Assembly (NCBI RefSeq): GCF_019754295.1
Contig: NZ_VIRV01000002.1
Location: forward strand, 146,284 to 210,283
Length of the DNA stretch: 64,000 bases
From: Sellimonas caecigallum
GTDB lineage: Bacteria > Bacillota > Clostridia > Lachnospirales > Lachnospiraceae
Reading direction: 5' to 3'
The position numbers and the translations under genes are program-made. This document shows positions 1 to 12,368 of the stretch, one piece after another (positions within the stretch are counted from its first letter, which is position 1; each line of letters opens with the position of its first letter). The notes under the pieces are model-generated. The model ran no database searches and was not told where the DNA came from. It worked only from the letters and a program-made list of their open reading frames with translations.

Positions 1-121
1 GTGGCTTCTCAGATCCTATGTATCTCCACCACTCTGAATAAGAGAAAATATAAAATATTTGTTTGTTACACTACGGAATCATAACACTTGAAGGAATGTC
101 TGTCAAGTGATTTCTATACAA

Positions 122-189
122 AAAGAAACCCGGATTTCCTGATGCACAAGAACTGTTTCATGTTCTCCAGTGCATCAGAGGTGTTCCGG
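122..189 (-). terminator. Rho-independent terminator after murA
   Basis: On the minus strand a long imperfect hairpin follows the murA stop. The outer arms are CCGGA/TCCGG, the inner arms TCTGATGCAC/GTGCATCAGGA, and a U-rich tail (GTTTCTTTTT) comes after. Positions 1 to 121 hold no gene that I can support. Confidence 0.75.
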
Positions 190-217
190 ATAGTCTTTCC
201 ATATTTTTCAATTCCTT

Positions 218-1510
218 CTAGCCGACTTTCAGCTTAAATTTCTGAATTTCCTTTTCGCTTGATACCTTCTCGATTTCTGCCCCAAGCTCACGGAGTTTTT
301 CTTCAAACCGCTCATATCCTCTCTGGATATAGACGATATCATCCACGATCGTGATGCCGTCCGCGGCAAGACCTGCAAGAACAAGCGCTGCTCCTGCTCT
401 TAAATCCGGCGCGCTCACTCTTGCGCCTGAAAATCCTTTTACTCCTTCGATAGTGGCAGAATTCCCTTCGATCTTGGATACGGCTCCCATCCTTGCGAGC
501 TCATCGAGATATTTGAACCGATTTTCAAAAATGCTTTCCGTGATCGTACTTGTTCCCTCGCACAGTGCAAGTGCCACGCCCATCTGCGGCTGCATATCAG
601 TCGGGAATCCCGGATAAGGCAGTGTCTTAACCTGTGTGTGATGAAGTTTCCCTTTGGATACCACGCGCACGGCATCGTCGAACTCCTCCACTTCACATCC
701 GATTTCCACCAGTTTGGCGATCGTTGCTTCCAAATGCTTCGGGATGACGTTTAATACCGTCACGTCCCCTTTCGTTACCGCTGCCCCAAACATGAATGTC
801 CCGGCTTCGATCTGGTCCGGAATAATAGAATACTCAGCGCCATGCAGCCTGGTCACACCTTTTATTTTGATGACATCTGTCCCTGCACCGCGGATATTCG
901 CTCCCATGCTGTTCAGGAAGTTGGCAACATCAACTACATGCGGCTCTTTTGCCACGTTCTCCAGGATCGTCGTCCCTTCCGCCATAGCTGCTGCCATCAT
1001 GACGTTGATAGTCGCTCCCACGCTCACTACGTCAAAATAAATATGGCTTCCTGTCAGATGCTGAGCATCAGCGATGATCTTTCCGTGCTCGATGTCCACC
1101 TCTGCCCCAAGGGCCCGGAATCCTTTCAAATGCTGGTCGATCGGACGGCTTCCGATATTGCAGCCGCCCGGAAGCGCCACCTCTGCATGTCTGTATTTTC
1201 CAAGCAGTGCGCCTAACAGGTAATAGGACGCCCTTATCTTCTTGATATAATCGTAGTCTATATTAAAATCATGGACAGATCCCCCGTTGATGTGGACCGT
1301 ATGGCGGTCCACTCTGTTGATCTGTGCGCCGATTCCTTCCATCGCTTCCAGTAAAACATTGATATCATTGACATCCGGAAGATTATCAATGTGAACAGTC
1401 TCATCCGTCATGATCGCTGCGGCGAGAATAGCCAATGCAGCATTTTTAGCTCCGCCAATCACAACTTCTCCCACAAGCGGAGTTCCTCCCTTAATAATAT
1501 ATTGCTCCAT
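218..1510 (-). CDS. murA: UDP-N-acetylglucosamine 1-carboxyvinyltransferase MurA
   Basis: This enzyme transfers enolpyruvate from PEP to UDP-GlcNAc, the first committed cytoplasmic step of peptidoglycan synthesis and the target of fosfomycin. The 430-residue length is normal for the family. Visible motifs are the N-terminal GGAKNAALA with Lys22, the catalytic loop LPGGCNIGSRPIDQH with Cys117, and PGFPTDMQPQ near residue 303 with the conserved Asp. The ATG at 1510 was preferred over an in-frame TTG four codons upstream because GAGGTG lies at the right distance before it. Having Cys rather than Asp in the loop predicts fosfomycin sensitivity at this enzyme. A terminator follows directly, so this is probably the last or only gene of its transcript. 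Confidence 0.97.
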   Translation of the reverse strand: MEQYIIKGGTPLVGEVVIGGAKNAALAILAAAIMTDETVHIDNLPDVNDINVLLEAMEGIGAQINRVDRHTVHINGGSVHDFNIDYDYIKKIRASYYLLGALLGKYRHAEVALPGGCNIGSRPIDQHLKGFRALGAEVDIEHGKIIADAQHLTGSHIYFDVVSVGATINVMMAAAMAEGTTILENVAKEPHVVDVANFLNSMGANIRGAGTDVIKIKGVTRLHGAEYSIIPDQIEAGTFMFGAAVTKGDVTVLNVIPKHLEATIAKLVEIGCEVEEFDDAVRVVSKGKLHHTQVKTLPYPGFPTDMQPQMGVALALCEGTSTITESIFENRFKYLDELARMGAVSKIEGNSATIEGVKGFSGARVSAPDLRAGAALVLAGLAADGITIVDDIVYIQRGYERFEEKLRELGAEIEKVSSEKEIQKFKLKVG

Positions 1511-1690
1511 AATACACCTCAACTAATTCCAATGGTATCTGTAATCGAATCATTACATATCTATATTTACAAAACGCTTCTTTTGTTAATCATTCGTCAA
1601 AGGCTATACCTTACCGGATTAGTATAACACAAAATCGCGGTTTGTAAAACTTTTTTTCTTGTTCTTTGCGGTCTGTGTGCCCTTTCTCCC

Positions 1691-2191
1691 CTAATTTCCA
1701 ATGATATCCAGCACCTTTTGAACCGTCTCATCCATCGTAAGTCCATCTTCGCTGATACGAATATCCGCATATTTTTCAAACAGCTGCGTCCTCTCGTTAT
1801 AGAGATCCCGGAGCGTCTGCCCATCCCTCAGGACTACTCCCCTGTTTCTGGCATTTTGGATTCGTTGTTCAATCTCTGTATACGAGACATGCAGATAGAT
1901 CACAGTTCCAATCTTCCTGAAATGCTCCATAGCTTTTTCGCAGTATACAACACTTCCTCCCGGCGCAATGACCGCCTTCTGAGGGTTGACTGATAAGTTC
2001 ACGCGCTCTTCCACTTCCAAAAAACCGTCTGGTCCTCTCTCCTCGATGATCTCTTTCAAAAGTTTTCCTTCCGTTTCCTGGATCAGAAGATCTGTATCAA
2101 TAAACTGATAACCGAGTCGCTTCGCTGTCACGACACCAACTGTGCTTTTTCCAACAGCCGGCATTCCGATAAAAATCAGATTTTTCTTCAT
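1691..2191 (-). CDS. aroK: Shikimate kinase AroK
   Basis: It phosphorylates shikimate with ATP in the chorismate (aromatic amino acid) pathway. The 166-residue protein opens with the P-loop GMPAVGKST at about residues 8 to 16. The DTD magnesium/shikimate motif (FIDTDLLIQ) and the PGGSVV substrate-binding motif follow in the usual order. The ATG at 2191 is chosen because AGAGGA stands just upstream and the P-loop then lies at the normal distance; the open frame extends further upstream without family similarity. It precedes murA on the same strand with about 180 bases between them, so co-transcription is possible but not shown. Confidence 0.95.
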   Translation of the reverse strand: MKKNLIFIGMPAVGKSTVGVVTAKRLGYQFIDTDLLIQETEGKLLKEIIEERGPDGFLEVEERVNLSVNPQKAVIAPGGSVVYCEKAMEHFRKIGTVIYLHVSYTEIEQRIQNARNRGVVLRDGQTLRDLYNERTQLFEKYADIRISEDGLTMDETVQKVLDIIGN

Positions 2192-2299
2192 GCATTTTCC
2201 TCTTTTCCGTTTATTTCTCTCTATCTTGTATTTTATCACGCTTTTATTTGTGCGTAAAGACATACCTTTGCGCAGATCCCGGCAATCCTATCCTTTTTC

Positions 2300-2755
2300 T
2301 TAATAATATCGGCGGCAGTTCCTCCTGTGTGTACATCTTCTGCGCAGGATTTCATGATATAAAAGCACGTCGATCATATCTCTCAAAGGATCTTCCTTTC
2401 TTCCTCTCCTGTTCCTTCTCATTTGAGCCGTCATCTGCTCCTCTTCCTCCGCTTCCTGGCTCATCTCCTGTTCTATCTCTTCTCTTACCTCCTGCTTTTC
2501 CTCCGCCTTCATCCGGTCATAGATCCTTCCGGACATCATGTAAAGCTGGAGTCGATCCGGGTACTCGTCGTAGATCATACTTCCTTCATATTCCATCCGG
2601 TCGCACTCCTCTTCCACATAAGGGAGGAGCCTCTTTGCCGTGACAGGGTACATACTTTTCATGTAATCTACATCCCGCTGTTCTCTTCTCTCCTCATCGA
2701 AATCTCTCAGGTCTGTCGGATACGCCATATAATAAGGTAGTTTATGTTCCATCAT
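2300..2755 (-). CDS. Conserved hypothetical protein, acidic and Arg-rich
   Basis: A 151-residue soluble protein that I know only as a conserved Lachnospiraceae hypothetical. The N-terminal half (PYYMAYPTDLRDFDEERR, then MKSMYPVTAKRLLPYVEEECDRMEYEGSMIYDEYPDR) looks like a conserved helical domain. The middle is a run of Glu-rich coil, and the C-terminus is very basic (repeated Arg and Cys). There is no signal peptide or membrane segment. Two adjacent ATG codons at 2755 and 2752 are possible starts, with only a weak GGGAAG site. It lies downstream of the V-ATPase terminator on the same strand, so it is probably transcribed separately. No function is proposed. Confidence 0.75.
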   Translation of the reverse strand: MMEHKLPYYMAYPTDLRDFDEERREQRDVDYMKSMYPVTAKRLLPYVEEECDRMEYEGSMIYDEYPDRLQLYMMSGRIYDRMKAEEKQEVREEIEQEMSQEAEEEEQMTAQMRRNRRGRKEDPLRDMIDVLLYHEILRRRCTHRRNCRRYY

Positions 2756-2832
2756 CTATACACTTCCCGTCATATATCATCTACTTTACCATATGCGAAA
2801 GCACGGATTGTGTGAAGCAGAAGAGAGAGTAC

Positions 2833-2866
2833 AAAATTCCCCGGGACTTGCTGACCCCGGGGAATT
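2833..2866 (-). terminator. Terminator of the V-ATPase operon
   Basis: A perfect 12-bp inverted repeat (AAATTCCCCGGG / CCCGGGGAATTT) with a 10-base loop lies 21 bases past the subunit D stop. On the minus strand it runs into a short U stretch. This is a strong candidate for the end of the nine-gene operon. Confidence 0.85.
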
Positions 2867-2887
2867 TGATCTTACCATATTTCATTT

Positions 2888-3553
2888 TTAGTAAGCTTCT
2901 CGTTCTTTGTAATGATGCGCTTCCTCCAACATCATATCTTTCACTTTCATCAGACGAATCTGAGAACTCCGTTCATTCTCATCCAGTTTCATCGTGATGT
3001 ACTTGATATTTTCCTGTGTCTCCGGAATAATGACGTGCTCCAGCGCATTTACACGGCGCCTGGTCTTCTCGATCTCTGCTGCCATAAGCTGGCATGCTTT
3101 TTCTGTCTCTGCAAGCTTCAGCATATCCGGCAGGATATCTGCCAGAGACTTTACTGCGCCGTCCAGGTCACTGGACGTAAATGCAAATCCATAGGAATAA
3201 ATATCGTTCGCGTCCGCCGTCCTTGTCTTCGTATCAAAGACAGGGATATCTACACTCATGACATTCTTCTGTGTCATCGAAAGATCTACAGCCTGCTTTG
3301 GCGCCATCAGAGCCGTCCTTAAAGCAGCCTGTGACATGCCGGCTTTTGCGATGACAAAGTTTCTGTTTGCCGCCTTAATGCCGGCTTCGACCTTTTCTCT
3401 GAGTGCCATATTCTCCCTTACAAGATCAAGGAACTGGCGCATCAGTTCGTCTCGCTTATCTTTCAAAAGCTTATGGCCTCTGGTCGCAGTGACCAATTTC
3501 TTTTTCAGCCTTGTGAGCTCCATACGGGTAGGTGTTACCTGTTTAGATGCCAA
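2888..3553 (-). CDS. ntpD: V-type ATP synthase subunit D
   Basis: Central-stalk coiled-coil subunit that rotates inside the A3B3 head. The 221-residue length fits, and the N-terminus TPTRMELTRLKKKL followed by a long heptad-rich helix is the family signature. A second long helix forms the C-terminal third. The start codon is an unusual TTG at 3553, supported by GGGGGTGA seven bases upstream and by the match of the resulting N-terminus to the family; the next ATG would cut off conserved residues. It lies 18 bases after subunit B and is the last gene of the operon. Confidence 0.95.
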   Translation of the reverse strand: MASKQVTPTRMELTRLKKKLVTATRGHKLLKDKRDELMRQFLDLVRENMALREKVEAGIKAANRNFVIAKAGMSQAALRTALMAPKQAVDLSMTQKNVMSVDIPVFDTKTRTADANDIYSYGFAFTSSDLDGAVKSLADILPDMLKLAETEKACQLMAAEIEKTRRRVNALEHVIIPETQENIKYITMKLDENERSSQIRLMKVKDMMLEEAHHYKEREAY

Positions 3554-3571
3554 GCCAGTTCACCCCCATTT

Positions 3572-4942
3572 CTATTTGCCATAGTACATATCCAGATATT
3601 TATCATCGATACGTTTCAGCTCACTTCTCGGAAGAATGGAGAGCAGTTTCCATCCAATCTCCAGCGTCTCCTCGATAGAGCGATCTGTCTCATATCCCTG
3701 AGATACATATTCTTTTTCAAATGCATCCGCAAATTTTGCGTAGATCAGGTCGATCTCTGTGAGTGCTGCTTCTCCCAGGATGACCATGAGTTCTTTCGCT
3801 TCTTTTCCTCGCGCATATGCTGCGAAAAGCTGGTTCATCGTATTGGAATGGTCCGCCCTTGTCTTTCCTTCTCCGATACCTTTGTCTTTCAGACGGGACA
3901 GAGAAGGCAGTACGTCGATCGGTGGCTGCACTCCTTTTCTGTAGAGATCACGGCTTAAGATGATCTGTCCTTCTGTGATATATCCTGTCAAGTCCGGAAT
4001 TGGATGTGTCTTGTCTTCTTCCGGCATAGTTAAGATTGGGATCATCGTGATACTTCCGCTCTTTCCGTTCTGTCGCCCTGCTCTTTCATACATAGATGCA
4101 AGGTCTGTGTACATATATCCAGGATATCCGCGGCGTCCAGGGACTTCCTTACGTGCTGCTGACACTTCACGGAGCGCATCCGCGTAGTTCGTGATATCTG
4201 TCAGAATGACAAGTACGTGCATATTCTTTTCAAATGCCAGATACTCTGCTGCGGTCAGAGCCATCTTCGGCGTGGAAATACGTTCGATGGCCGGGTCATT
4301 TGCCAGGTTGATGAAAAGTACGGTACGGTCGATGGCTCCTGTTTCACGGAAACTTTCTATGAAATAGTTGGATTCCTCGAATGTGATACCCATTGCTGCA
4401 AACACAACGGCAAACGGTTCATCTGTACCTCTTACCTTTGCCTGTCTTGCAATCTGCGCTGCAAGCTGCGCATGCGGAAGACCGGATGCGGAGAAAATCG
4501 GAAGTTTCTGTCCACGAACCAGAGTATTCAATCCGTCGATAGCGGAAACACCTGTCTGAATGAATTCTTCCGGATAACTTCTTGCCGCCGGATTCATCGG
4601 AAGTCCGTTTACATCCAGCCTTTCCTCCGGAAGGATTTCCGGTCCGTCATCAATCGGGCGGCCCAGGCCATCAAATACACGGCCCAACATATCTTCGGAC
4701 ACTCCAAGCTCCATACTCCGTCCGAGGAATCTTACTTTACTGTTGGAAAGGTTGATACCCGTCGCGCTTTCAAACAGCTGAACAAGGGCATCTTTCCCGT
4801 TGATCTCCAGTACCTTGCATCGGCGTGTCTCCCCGTTTGCAAGTTCGATCTCTCCAAGTTCGTCATACGCTACATCTTCTACGCCGCGGACCAGCATCAA
4901 CGGTCCGGCAACTTCCTGTATGGTTCTATATTCTTTTGGCAT
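3572..4942 (-). CDS. ntpB: V-type ATP synthase subunit B (non-catalytic)
   Basis: Non-catalytic nucleotide-binding subunit alternating with A in the hexameric head. The 456-residue protein has the expected beta-barrel, nucleotide-binding and helical domains. The P-loop position reads [17 protein letters not shown], so the GxxxxGKT motif is absent, as is normal for B. The ATG at 4942 is preferred because AGGAGG stands eight bases upstream; an upstream in-frame start would overlap subunit A. One base separates the A stop from this start, which suggests translational coupling and matched A:B stoichiometry. Confidence 0.97.
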   Translation of the reverse strand: MPKEYRTIQEVAGPLMLVRGVEDVAYDELGEIELANGETRRCKVLEINGKDALVQLFESATGINLSNSKVRFLGRSMELGVSEDMLGRVFDGLGRPIDDGPEILPEERLDVNGLPMNPAARSYPEEFIQTGVSAIDGLNTLVRGQKLPIFSASGLPHAQLAAQIARQAKVRGTDEPFAVVFAAMGITFEESNYFIESFRETGAIDRTVLFINLANDPAIERISTPKMALTAAEYLAFEKNMHVLVILTDITNYADALREVSAARKEVPGRRGYPGYMYTDLASMYERAGRQNGKSGSITMIPILTMPEEDKTHPIPDLTGYITEGQIILSRDLYRKGVQPPIDVLPSLSRLKDKGIGEGKTRADHSNTMNQLFAAYARGKEAKELMVILGEAALTEIDLIYAKFADAFEKEYVSQGYETDRSIEETLEIGWKLLSILPRSELKRIDDKYLDMYYGK

Positions 4943-4943
4943 T

Positions 4944-6713
4944 CTAGAAGTCCTCCTTTCCAAATGTGTCCGCTATCTCTGCGCGAAGTTCCTCGGTTAC
5001 TTTCTTGTATTCTTCATCCAGATTTTCTTCTAATGTATATTTGAAACGTCCGATCTTTTCACGAACTGCCATATTGATAAGCTTGTTCATAGATGCTCCC
5101 TCAGACAGTGCCTTTGCGGAATCTTCATAAAAGGCAATTACCAATTTCATGAGGAGGTACTGTTTCTTCAGAGAAGAGTACGTATCTACTTCATGGAAGG
5201 AGTTCTGATGCAGGAAGTCTTCACGGATAGAACGTGCCGCTTCCATCTTCAGACGGTCTGACGGGGACAGTGCGTCCATACCTACCATCTTTACGATCTC
5301 GTCAAGTTCTGCCTCATCCTGAAGAAGTCCCATCATCTTCTGACGGTTTTCCATCCAGTCTTCTGCCACTTCTTCATTGAACCATTTTTCCATATCCTGC
5401 AGATACAGAGAATAACTTGTCAGCCAGTTGATAGCCGGGAAGTGTCTCTTGTATGCAAGGTTGGAGTCCAGTCCCCAGAATACTTTTACGATACGGAGTG
5501 TTGCCTGGGATACCGGTTCAGAAATATCTCCGCCCGGAGGGGATACCGCACCGATTACAGACAGAGCTCCCTGTCTTTGATCTTTTCCAAGTGACACAAC
5601 CTGTCCGGCACGTTCGTAGAACTGTGCAAGACGGCTTCCAAGGTATGCAGGATATCCTTCTTCTCCTGGCATTTCTTCCAGACGTCCGGACATCTCACGG
5701 AGTGCTTCGGCCCAGCGGGATGTTGAGTCTGCCATGAGCGCTACGGAATATCCCATATCGCGGAAATACTCTGCGATGGTAATACCTGTGTAGATTGACG
5801 CCTCACGGGCAGCAACCGGCATATCTGACGTATTCGCGATCAATACGGTACGCTCCATCAGAGACTCGCCAGTCTTCGGGTCTTTCAGTTCCGGGAATTC
5901 GTTCAGAACGTCTGTCATCTCATTTCCACGTTCTCCGCATCCAATGTAGACTACGATGTCCGCTTCCGCCCATTTTGCCAGCTGGTGCTGGATAACGGTC
6001 TTACCGCTTCCAAATGGTCCCGGTACGGCTGCCACGCCGCCTCTTGCGATCGGGAAGAATGTGTCGATTACACGCTGTCCTGTAATAAGCGGCATTTTCG
6101 GAGGAAGTTTTTTCAGATACGGACGTCCTTTACGAACCGGCCATTTCTGCATCATTGTAAGCTCTTTGTCGCCCTCTGGTGTAGACAAGACTGCCACAAC
6201 TTCCTCTACCGTAAATTCCCCTTCTCTGATCTCTTTGATCGTACCTTTCATATTCGGAGGTACCATGATCTTCTGCTGTACGACGATGGTCTCCTGTACT
6301 GTTCCCAGCACATCTCCTCCGCTTACTTCTTCTCCAACTTTTGCTGTCGGAACAAACTTCCACTTTTTATCTCTCTTTAAGGACGGTACTTCTACACCTC
6401 TCTTCAGGCTGTTTCCCCCCGTCACTTTCATAATATCGTCCAGTGGTCTCTGGATACCGTCATAGATACTTGCGATAAGGCCAGGCCCCAGTTCTACAGA
6501 CATCGGCACTTCCATGGATTCGACCGGTTCGCCCGGTTTCAGTCCGGATGTCTCCTCGTATACCTGAACAGAGGCTTCATCGCCATGGATCTCGATGATC
6601 TCGCCGATAAGTCGCTGATCGCTTACACGAACCACGTCGAACATGTTGGCGTCACGCATTCCTTCAGCGATAACCAGCGGCCCTGCCACCTTCTTTATCA
6701 TTCCCTTACTCAT
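4944..6713 (-). CDS. ntpA: V-type ATP synthase subunit A (catalytic)
   Basis: Catalytic ATPase subunit of the head. At 589 residues it is full length. The Walker A motif GPFGSGKT is at residues 232 to 239, and the A-subunit-specific non-homologous insert (around residues 110 to 190) distinguishes it from F-type beta. The motif [11 protein letters not shown] and the Walker B region [15 protein letters not shown] are present. The ATG at 6713 is preceded by AGGTGA; a GTG four codons upstream is less well placed. The gene sits between the stalk subunit F and subunit B, as in the E. hirae ntp operon. Confidence 0.97.
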   Translation of the reverse strand: MSKGMIKKVAGPLVIAEGMRDANMFDVVRVSDQRLIGEIIEIHGDEASVQVYEETSGLKPGEPVESMEVPMSVELGPGLIASIYDGIQRPLDDIMKVTGGNSLKRGVEVPSLKRDKKWKFVPTAKVGEEVSGGDVLGTVQETIVVQQKIMVPPNMKGTIKEIREGEFTVEEVVAVLSTPEGDKELTMMQKWPVRKGRPYLKKLPPKMPLITGQRVIDTFFPIARGGVAAVPGPFGSGKTVIQHQLAKWAEADIVVYIGCGERGNEMTDVLNEFPELKDPKTGESLMERTVLIANTSDMPVAAREASIYTGITIAEYFRDMGYSVALMADSTSRWAEALREMSGRLEEMPGEEGYPAYLGSRLAQFYERAGQVVSLGKDQRQGALSVIGAVSPPGGDISEPVSQATLRIVKVFWGLDSNLAYKRHFPAINWLTSYSLYLQDMEKWFNEEVAEDWMENRQKMMGLLQDEAELDEIVKMVGMDALSPSDRLKMEAARSIREDFLHQNSFHEVDTYSSLKKQYLLMKLVIAFYEDSAKALSEGASMNKLINMAVREKIGRFKYTLEENLDEEYKKVTEELRAEIADTFGKEDF

Positions 6714-6733
6714 TTCGACAATCACCTGCTTTC

Positions 6734-7054
6734 CTAATTATCACCAAACAGAATATCGGAGCCGACTGCCTGTTCCACAGACTTCTTTACGCCATCGATA
6801 CCTGCACCCGTATTCCCATTCACTCCAGGAATCTGAATTACAGCCGGGACAAGTTGCTCTTTATATCTGTCTATCTCATGTTTCAGAACGGCTGCGCAGG
6901 CCTCGGTAATGTAGATAATACCTGCCTTTTCCTCCGCAAGCCTTAAAAAAGTCTCTTTCGCCTCCTCCGGGTTCTTTACAGGATACGTATCAAGCCCCAG
7001 GGCGGCAAAACCATAGATACTGTCATAATCGCCCAAAACTGCTATCTTATACAT
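6734..7054 (-). CDS. ntpG: V-type ATP synthase subunit F
   Basis: Small central-stalk subunit (called NtpG in E. hirae) that binds subunit D. The 106-residue protein starts [20 protein letters not shown], the typical Rossmann-like opening of the family, with a helical C-terminal tail. Its start overlaps the end of subunit C by eight bases, indicating tight coupling. Subunit A begins 20 bases downstream. Confidence 0.93.
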   Translation of the reverse strand: MYKIAVLGDYDSIYGFAALGLDTYPVKNPEEAKETFLRLAEEKAGIIYITEACAAVLKHEIDRYKEQLVPAVIQIPGVNGNTGAGIDGVKKSVEQAVGSDILFGDN

Positions 7055-8018
7055 ACATCTCCCTTACCCTTTCCCGGATAGAGTCATCCGGAAACGCATT
7101 CTGCTTTCCGGTGAGAATGATTCTTACCGTCTTGATTTCATTTTCCCGTGCGAGCACATAGGCCACAATCGGCCCGATCGTAAACGGATTGTAAAGCTGC
7201 GGCTTGATGGTTTCAATGATCCGGTTGTCACACCAACACTCAAATGCCGATGTGGATTCTCTGAGCGCTTCTGCCCCGCCTTTGTAAGCTGTCCCTTCCA
7301 GGTACTCCTGGATGGCATCCATCCCGTTCAAAGCCGCTTTGCAAAGTGCATCCACGCTGATGCTGTCGCACTCTGCCATCGCTCTTTTCATAAATTCCAA
7401 ACTCTTTGCGGTCTTCTGTGAACGTACCGCGATTTTAATATCTGCGACTGCCACCGTGGACTCCGCGTAGTCGCGGATGATCGCATCTTTCGCCTTCCTG
7501 CCGGCCGCATAGATTGCGAGAAGCGCAGCCCTGTCGATGATGATGTCGCAAAGTTGTCCATCGTGTGTGTGGAGCAGTGCTTCATATGCTTCTTCCGCCG
7601 CGTTTGCCATATAGTCCGGAAGTCTTGAGAACTCTTTATTCTTCACGATCTCCAACATTTCCTCCGCCGGGATCTTTGTGTCGCTTATAAAGATGTCCGA
7701 ACTTTCTTCCCCCGTGGCGGCCACCTTGATCGCAGCCTTCAGATTGTGGAAAAGGTCCGGGTAAGACACCACATCAAAAACCGACATATCATCCACAAGT
7801 CCTTTGACTTCCTTCCACGTCTTTTCCCGTTCACATGTCAATATTGCTTCTGCATCAGCCGGAGTATCCGCATTTCCCCATCCTTTTTCCTGCAGAAGAG
7901 AAATGCACTGCTTCTCATCTTTGCAGGCGAGAAGCTGATCGATCACTGCCTGGGAAAACAGGGATACCTCCATTGCTCTGATCCGCGCAACCGCATAGGT
8001 ATATTGATTTTTTGCCAT
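7047..8018 (-). CDS. ntpC: V-type ATP synthase subunit C (d-type)
   Basis: Funnel-shaped subunit that couples the central stalk to the membrane rotor ring (d in eukaryotic naming). The 323-residue all-helical sequence opens YTYAVARIRAMEVSLFSQ, a recognisable feature of the family, and ends in the conserved region IIETIKPQLYNPFTIGPIV. A strong AGGAGG precedes the ATG. It follows subunit E by 35 bases and overlaps the start of subunit F. Confidence 0.93.
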   Translation of the reverse strand: MAKNQYTYAVARIRAMEVSLFSQAVIDQLLACKDEKQCISLLQEKGWGNADTPADAEAILTCEREKTWKEVKGLVDDMSVFDVVSYPDLFHNLKAAIKVAATGEESSDIFISDTKIPAEEMLEIVKNKEFSRLPDYMANAAEEAYEALLHTHDGQLCDIIIDRAALLAIYAAGRKAKDAIIRDYAESTVAVADIKIAVRSQKTAKSLEFMKRAMAECDSISVDALCKAALNGMDAIQEYLEGTAYKGGAEALRESTSAFECWCDNRIIETIKPQLYNPFTIGPIVAYVLARENEIKTVRIILTGKQNAFPDDSIRERVREMYV

Positions 8019-8053
8019 TGGTTAAATCCTCCTTTTCGCGGAATTGCGCCGTT

Positions 8054-8647
8054 TTATAAAAATAATAATCTGTGTACCTGATCCTGCAGATCGTCCTTTC
8101 TGGAATCAAAGATTGCCTTGAATGTACAGTTCTCCTCGATTCCTCCGTATACAAGAACAAATCCGCCGTCCATCTCTCTCGTCTCTTTGGAGATGGAAAG
8201 ATTTCCGCCTCTGTCTTTCGCAGCGCGGGTAATCCTTGCCGGAACATCCTCCGGCATCCGTTCCAGATCTTTCGGAGAAAACAGTATCTCTCCTTCTTCC
8301 GGAAGTGCGAACTTCTCAACCATTTTTACGATCGTTTCAAAATAGATATCCGGCTCCATAGAGCAGAATTTTTCATACGCCGTATCGATCATACCCGAAA
8401 TGATTTCCTGTTTAGCCAGAAGGAGGGCTGTGCGCCGTTTTTGTTCGTCGGAAGATTTTGCCCGGCTTTTATATGCCGTCACTTCTTTCTCCGACTTTTC
8501 TTCCATTGCGGCTTTCAGTCCATCTGCCTCTTTCTTTGCTTCCGCAAGGATTGCTTCCGCGTTTGCCTTTGCATCCGCCTCTTTCTTTGATGCTGCGGCG
8601 TTCGCTTCTTCCAGAATCTGGCTGATCATTTTATCCAATCCAGTCAT
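8054..8647 (-). CDS. ntpE: V-type ATP synthase subunit E (peripheral stalk)
   Basis: Peripheral-stalk subunit pairing with the G/H coiled coil. The 197-residue protein has an N-terminal Ala/Lys/Glu-rich coiled coil (roughly residues 5 to 100) and a globular C-terminal domain ending in GGFVLVYGGIEENCTF, the typical family close. An AAAGGAG site stands before the ATG. It lies between the proteolipid and subunit C genes, matching the standard order. Confidence 0.92.
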   Translation of the reverse strand: MTGLDKMISQILEEANAAASKKEADAKANAEAILAEAKKEADGLKAAMEEKSEKEVTAYKSRAKSSDEQKRRTALLLAKQEIISGMIDTAYEKFCSMEPDIYFETIVKMVEKFALPEEGEILFSPKDLERMPEDVPARITRAAKDRGGNLSISKETREMDGGFVLVYGGIEENCTFKAIFDSRKDDLQDQVHRLLFL

Positions 8648-8698
8648 TCTTAAGCTCTCCTTTACTTTTTAGATTTTCGTTCTTTTTCCAGATTCCCA

Positions 8699-11193
<2,495 letters not shown>

Positions 11194-11223
11194 ATGGAAA
11201 TTCCTCCTTTCTTTTCCGAAACA

Positions 11224-11532
11224 CTAGAACAGCTCTTTGAGTATCAACTCTACCGCCTGTGTCTCTTTTTGTTTTGCTGCTTCTTTCAAGGCCTCTACCT
11301 GCCTCGTTGTCTCGGCATCAAAGGCGTCCTCCCCCTCTTTTGCCTCTGTTTTCGCAGCTTCGAGTTGCTGAAGTGCTTTTAGCTTCGCTTCATCGGCAGC
11401 ATCCTGTTTCAATTCATCAGCCTTCCGATTTGCTTCTGCGAGCACCTCTGCCGCCTTTTCATCGGCCTGTCTTAAGATATCATCCGCTTTCGCCTCAGCA
11501 TCTTTTACAGCCTGAATGGTTTTTTCTATCAC
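11224..11532 (-). CDS. ntpF: V-type ATP synthase subunit G/H (peripheral stalk coiled coil)
   Basis: A 102-residue, almost wholly helical, Ala/Lys/Glu-rich protein that would form a coiled coil with subunit E as peripheral stalk. Sequence identity in such coils says little; the call rests on size, composition and its place as the first gene of the ATPase operon (NtpF in E. hirae, AhaH in archaea). The start is GTG at 11532, preceded by AAAGGTGG. About 30 bases separate it from subunit I. Confidence 0.88.
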   Translation of the reverse strand: MIEKTIQAVKDAEAKADDILRQADEKAAEVLAEANRKADELKQDAADEAKLKALQQLEAAKTEAKEGEDAFDAETTRQVEALKEAAKQKETQAVELILKELF

Positions 11533-11812
11533 TTCCTCACCACCTTTTACTCTTTATCTCAGCCTAAGATAAGTTCATCTTAGCATAAAGATTGACAAAC
11601 CGCAAACACTTTATAGGCACTTTCTATAATGTTGTCTTTCTATTACTTCTTATTATAATATATTTTGCACAACAAATATACCTTTTGTAACTTTTTGAAA
11701 CTTTTCCTTTCTGTCTCTTCCTATTAATATTATCAGCTGAAACAGCGTATTTTCTTCACTTTTTCACTTTATCTGAGCATCTTGCGAAAAATGATAAAAA
11801 AAAGACAAATTT
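11533..11812. other. AT-rich intergenic region upstream of the V-ATPase operon
   Basis: There is no credible gene here. The minus strand carries several -10-like hexamers (a TATAAT near 11650, and a TATAAA about 40 bases nearer the operon with AAGACA 17 bases before it), so the operon promoter is probably here. I cannot decide between the candidates. Confidence 0.4.
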
Positions 11813-12310
11813 TTATTCTTTCCATTCCAGTCTGTGGAGATGACCTTCCAGATTCATTCCGCGGAACTGATTCTGGCGCAGAGCTTCATACAATATAATG
11901 GCCGCAGAATTTCCAAGATTCAGCGAACGAATATCGCCGATCATCGGGATCCGGATACAGGTTTCTTCATAATCCACAAGGATTTCCTCCGGGATGCCTG
12001 CGCTTTCTTTTCCGAACATGATATAGCAGTCCGGCTCGAATTCCACTTCTGTGTAAATGCGGTGCGCCTTTGTAGTGGCCATGTAAATCTTCGCCCCCGG
12101 GTTCTGTTCCAGGAAGTCTTCAAAATCGATATAGACGCGCACATCAAGCTGATCCCAGTAATCCATTCCCGCTCTTTTCAGATTTTTTTCTGTCAGTCGG
12201 AAACCTAGCGGCTCAATGAGATGGAGCCTTGCCCCGGCAGCCACGCATGTCCTCCCTATATTTCCAGTATTAGCCGGAATCTCCGGCTCATGCAAAACAA
12301 TGTTCAGCAT
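11813..12310 (-). CDS. trmL: tRNA (cytidine(34)-2'-O)-methyltransferase TrmL
   Basis: SPOUT-class methyltransferase that modifies the wobble ribose of certain tRNAs-Leu. The 165-residue protein starts MLNIVLHEPEIPANTGNIGR, a diagnostic opening for the family. The SAM-binding trefoil-knot motifs follow: MFGKESAGIPEE and RIPMIGDIRSLNLGNSAAI. The ATG at 12310 has GGAG upstream; the longer open frame is not similar to the family. It lies 58 bases after the aminotransferase gene on the same strand and probably ends that operon. Confidence 0.94.
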   Translation of the reverse strand: MLNIVLHEPEIPANTGNIGRTCVAAGARLHLIEPLGFRLTEKNLKRAGMDYWDQLDVRVYIDFEDFLEQNPGAKIYMATTKAHRIYTEVEFEPDCYIMFGKESAGIPEEILVDYEETCIRIPMIGDIRSLNLGNSAAIILYEALRQNQFRGMNLEGHLHRLEWKE

Positions 12311-12368
12311 TTTCTTTCTCCTCTCTTTTGTCAGCAATGCCCTCCCGGCTTGGGAGGGCATCTCACAT

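Noticed and set aside
4217..5044. Plus-strand frame of 275 residues
   Set aside because: It is antisense to V-ATPase subunits A and B; shadow of high-usage codons.
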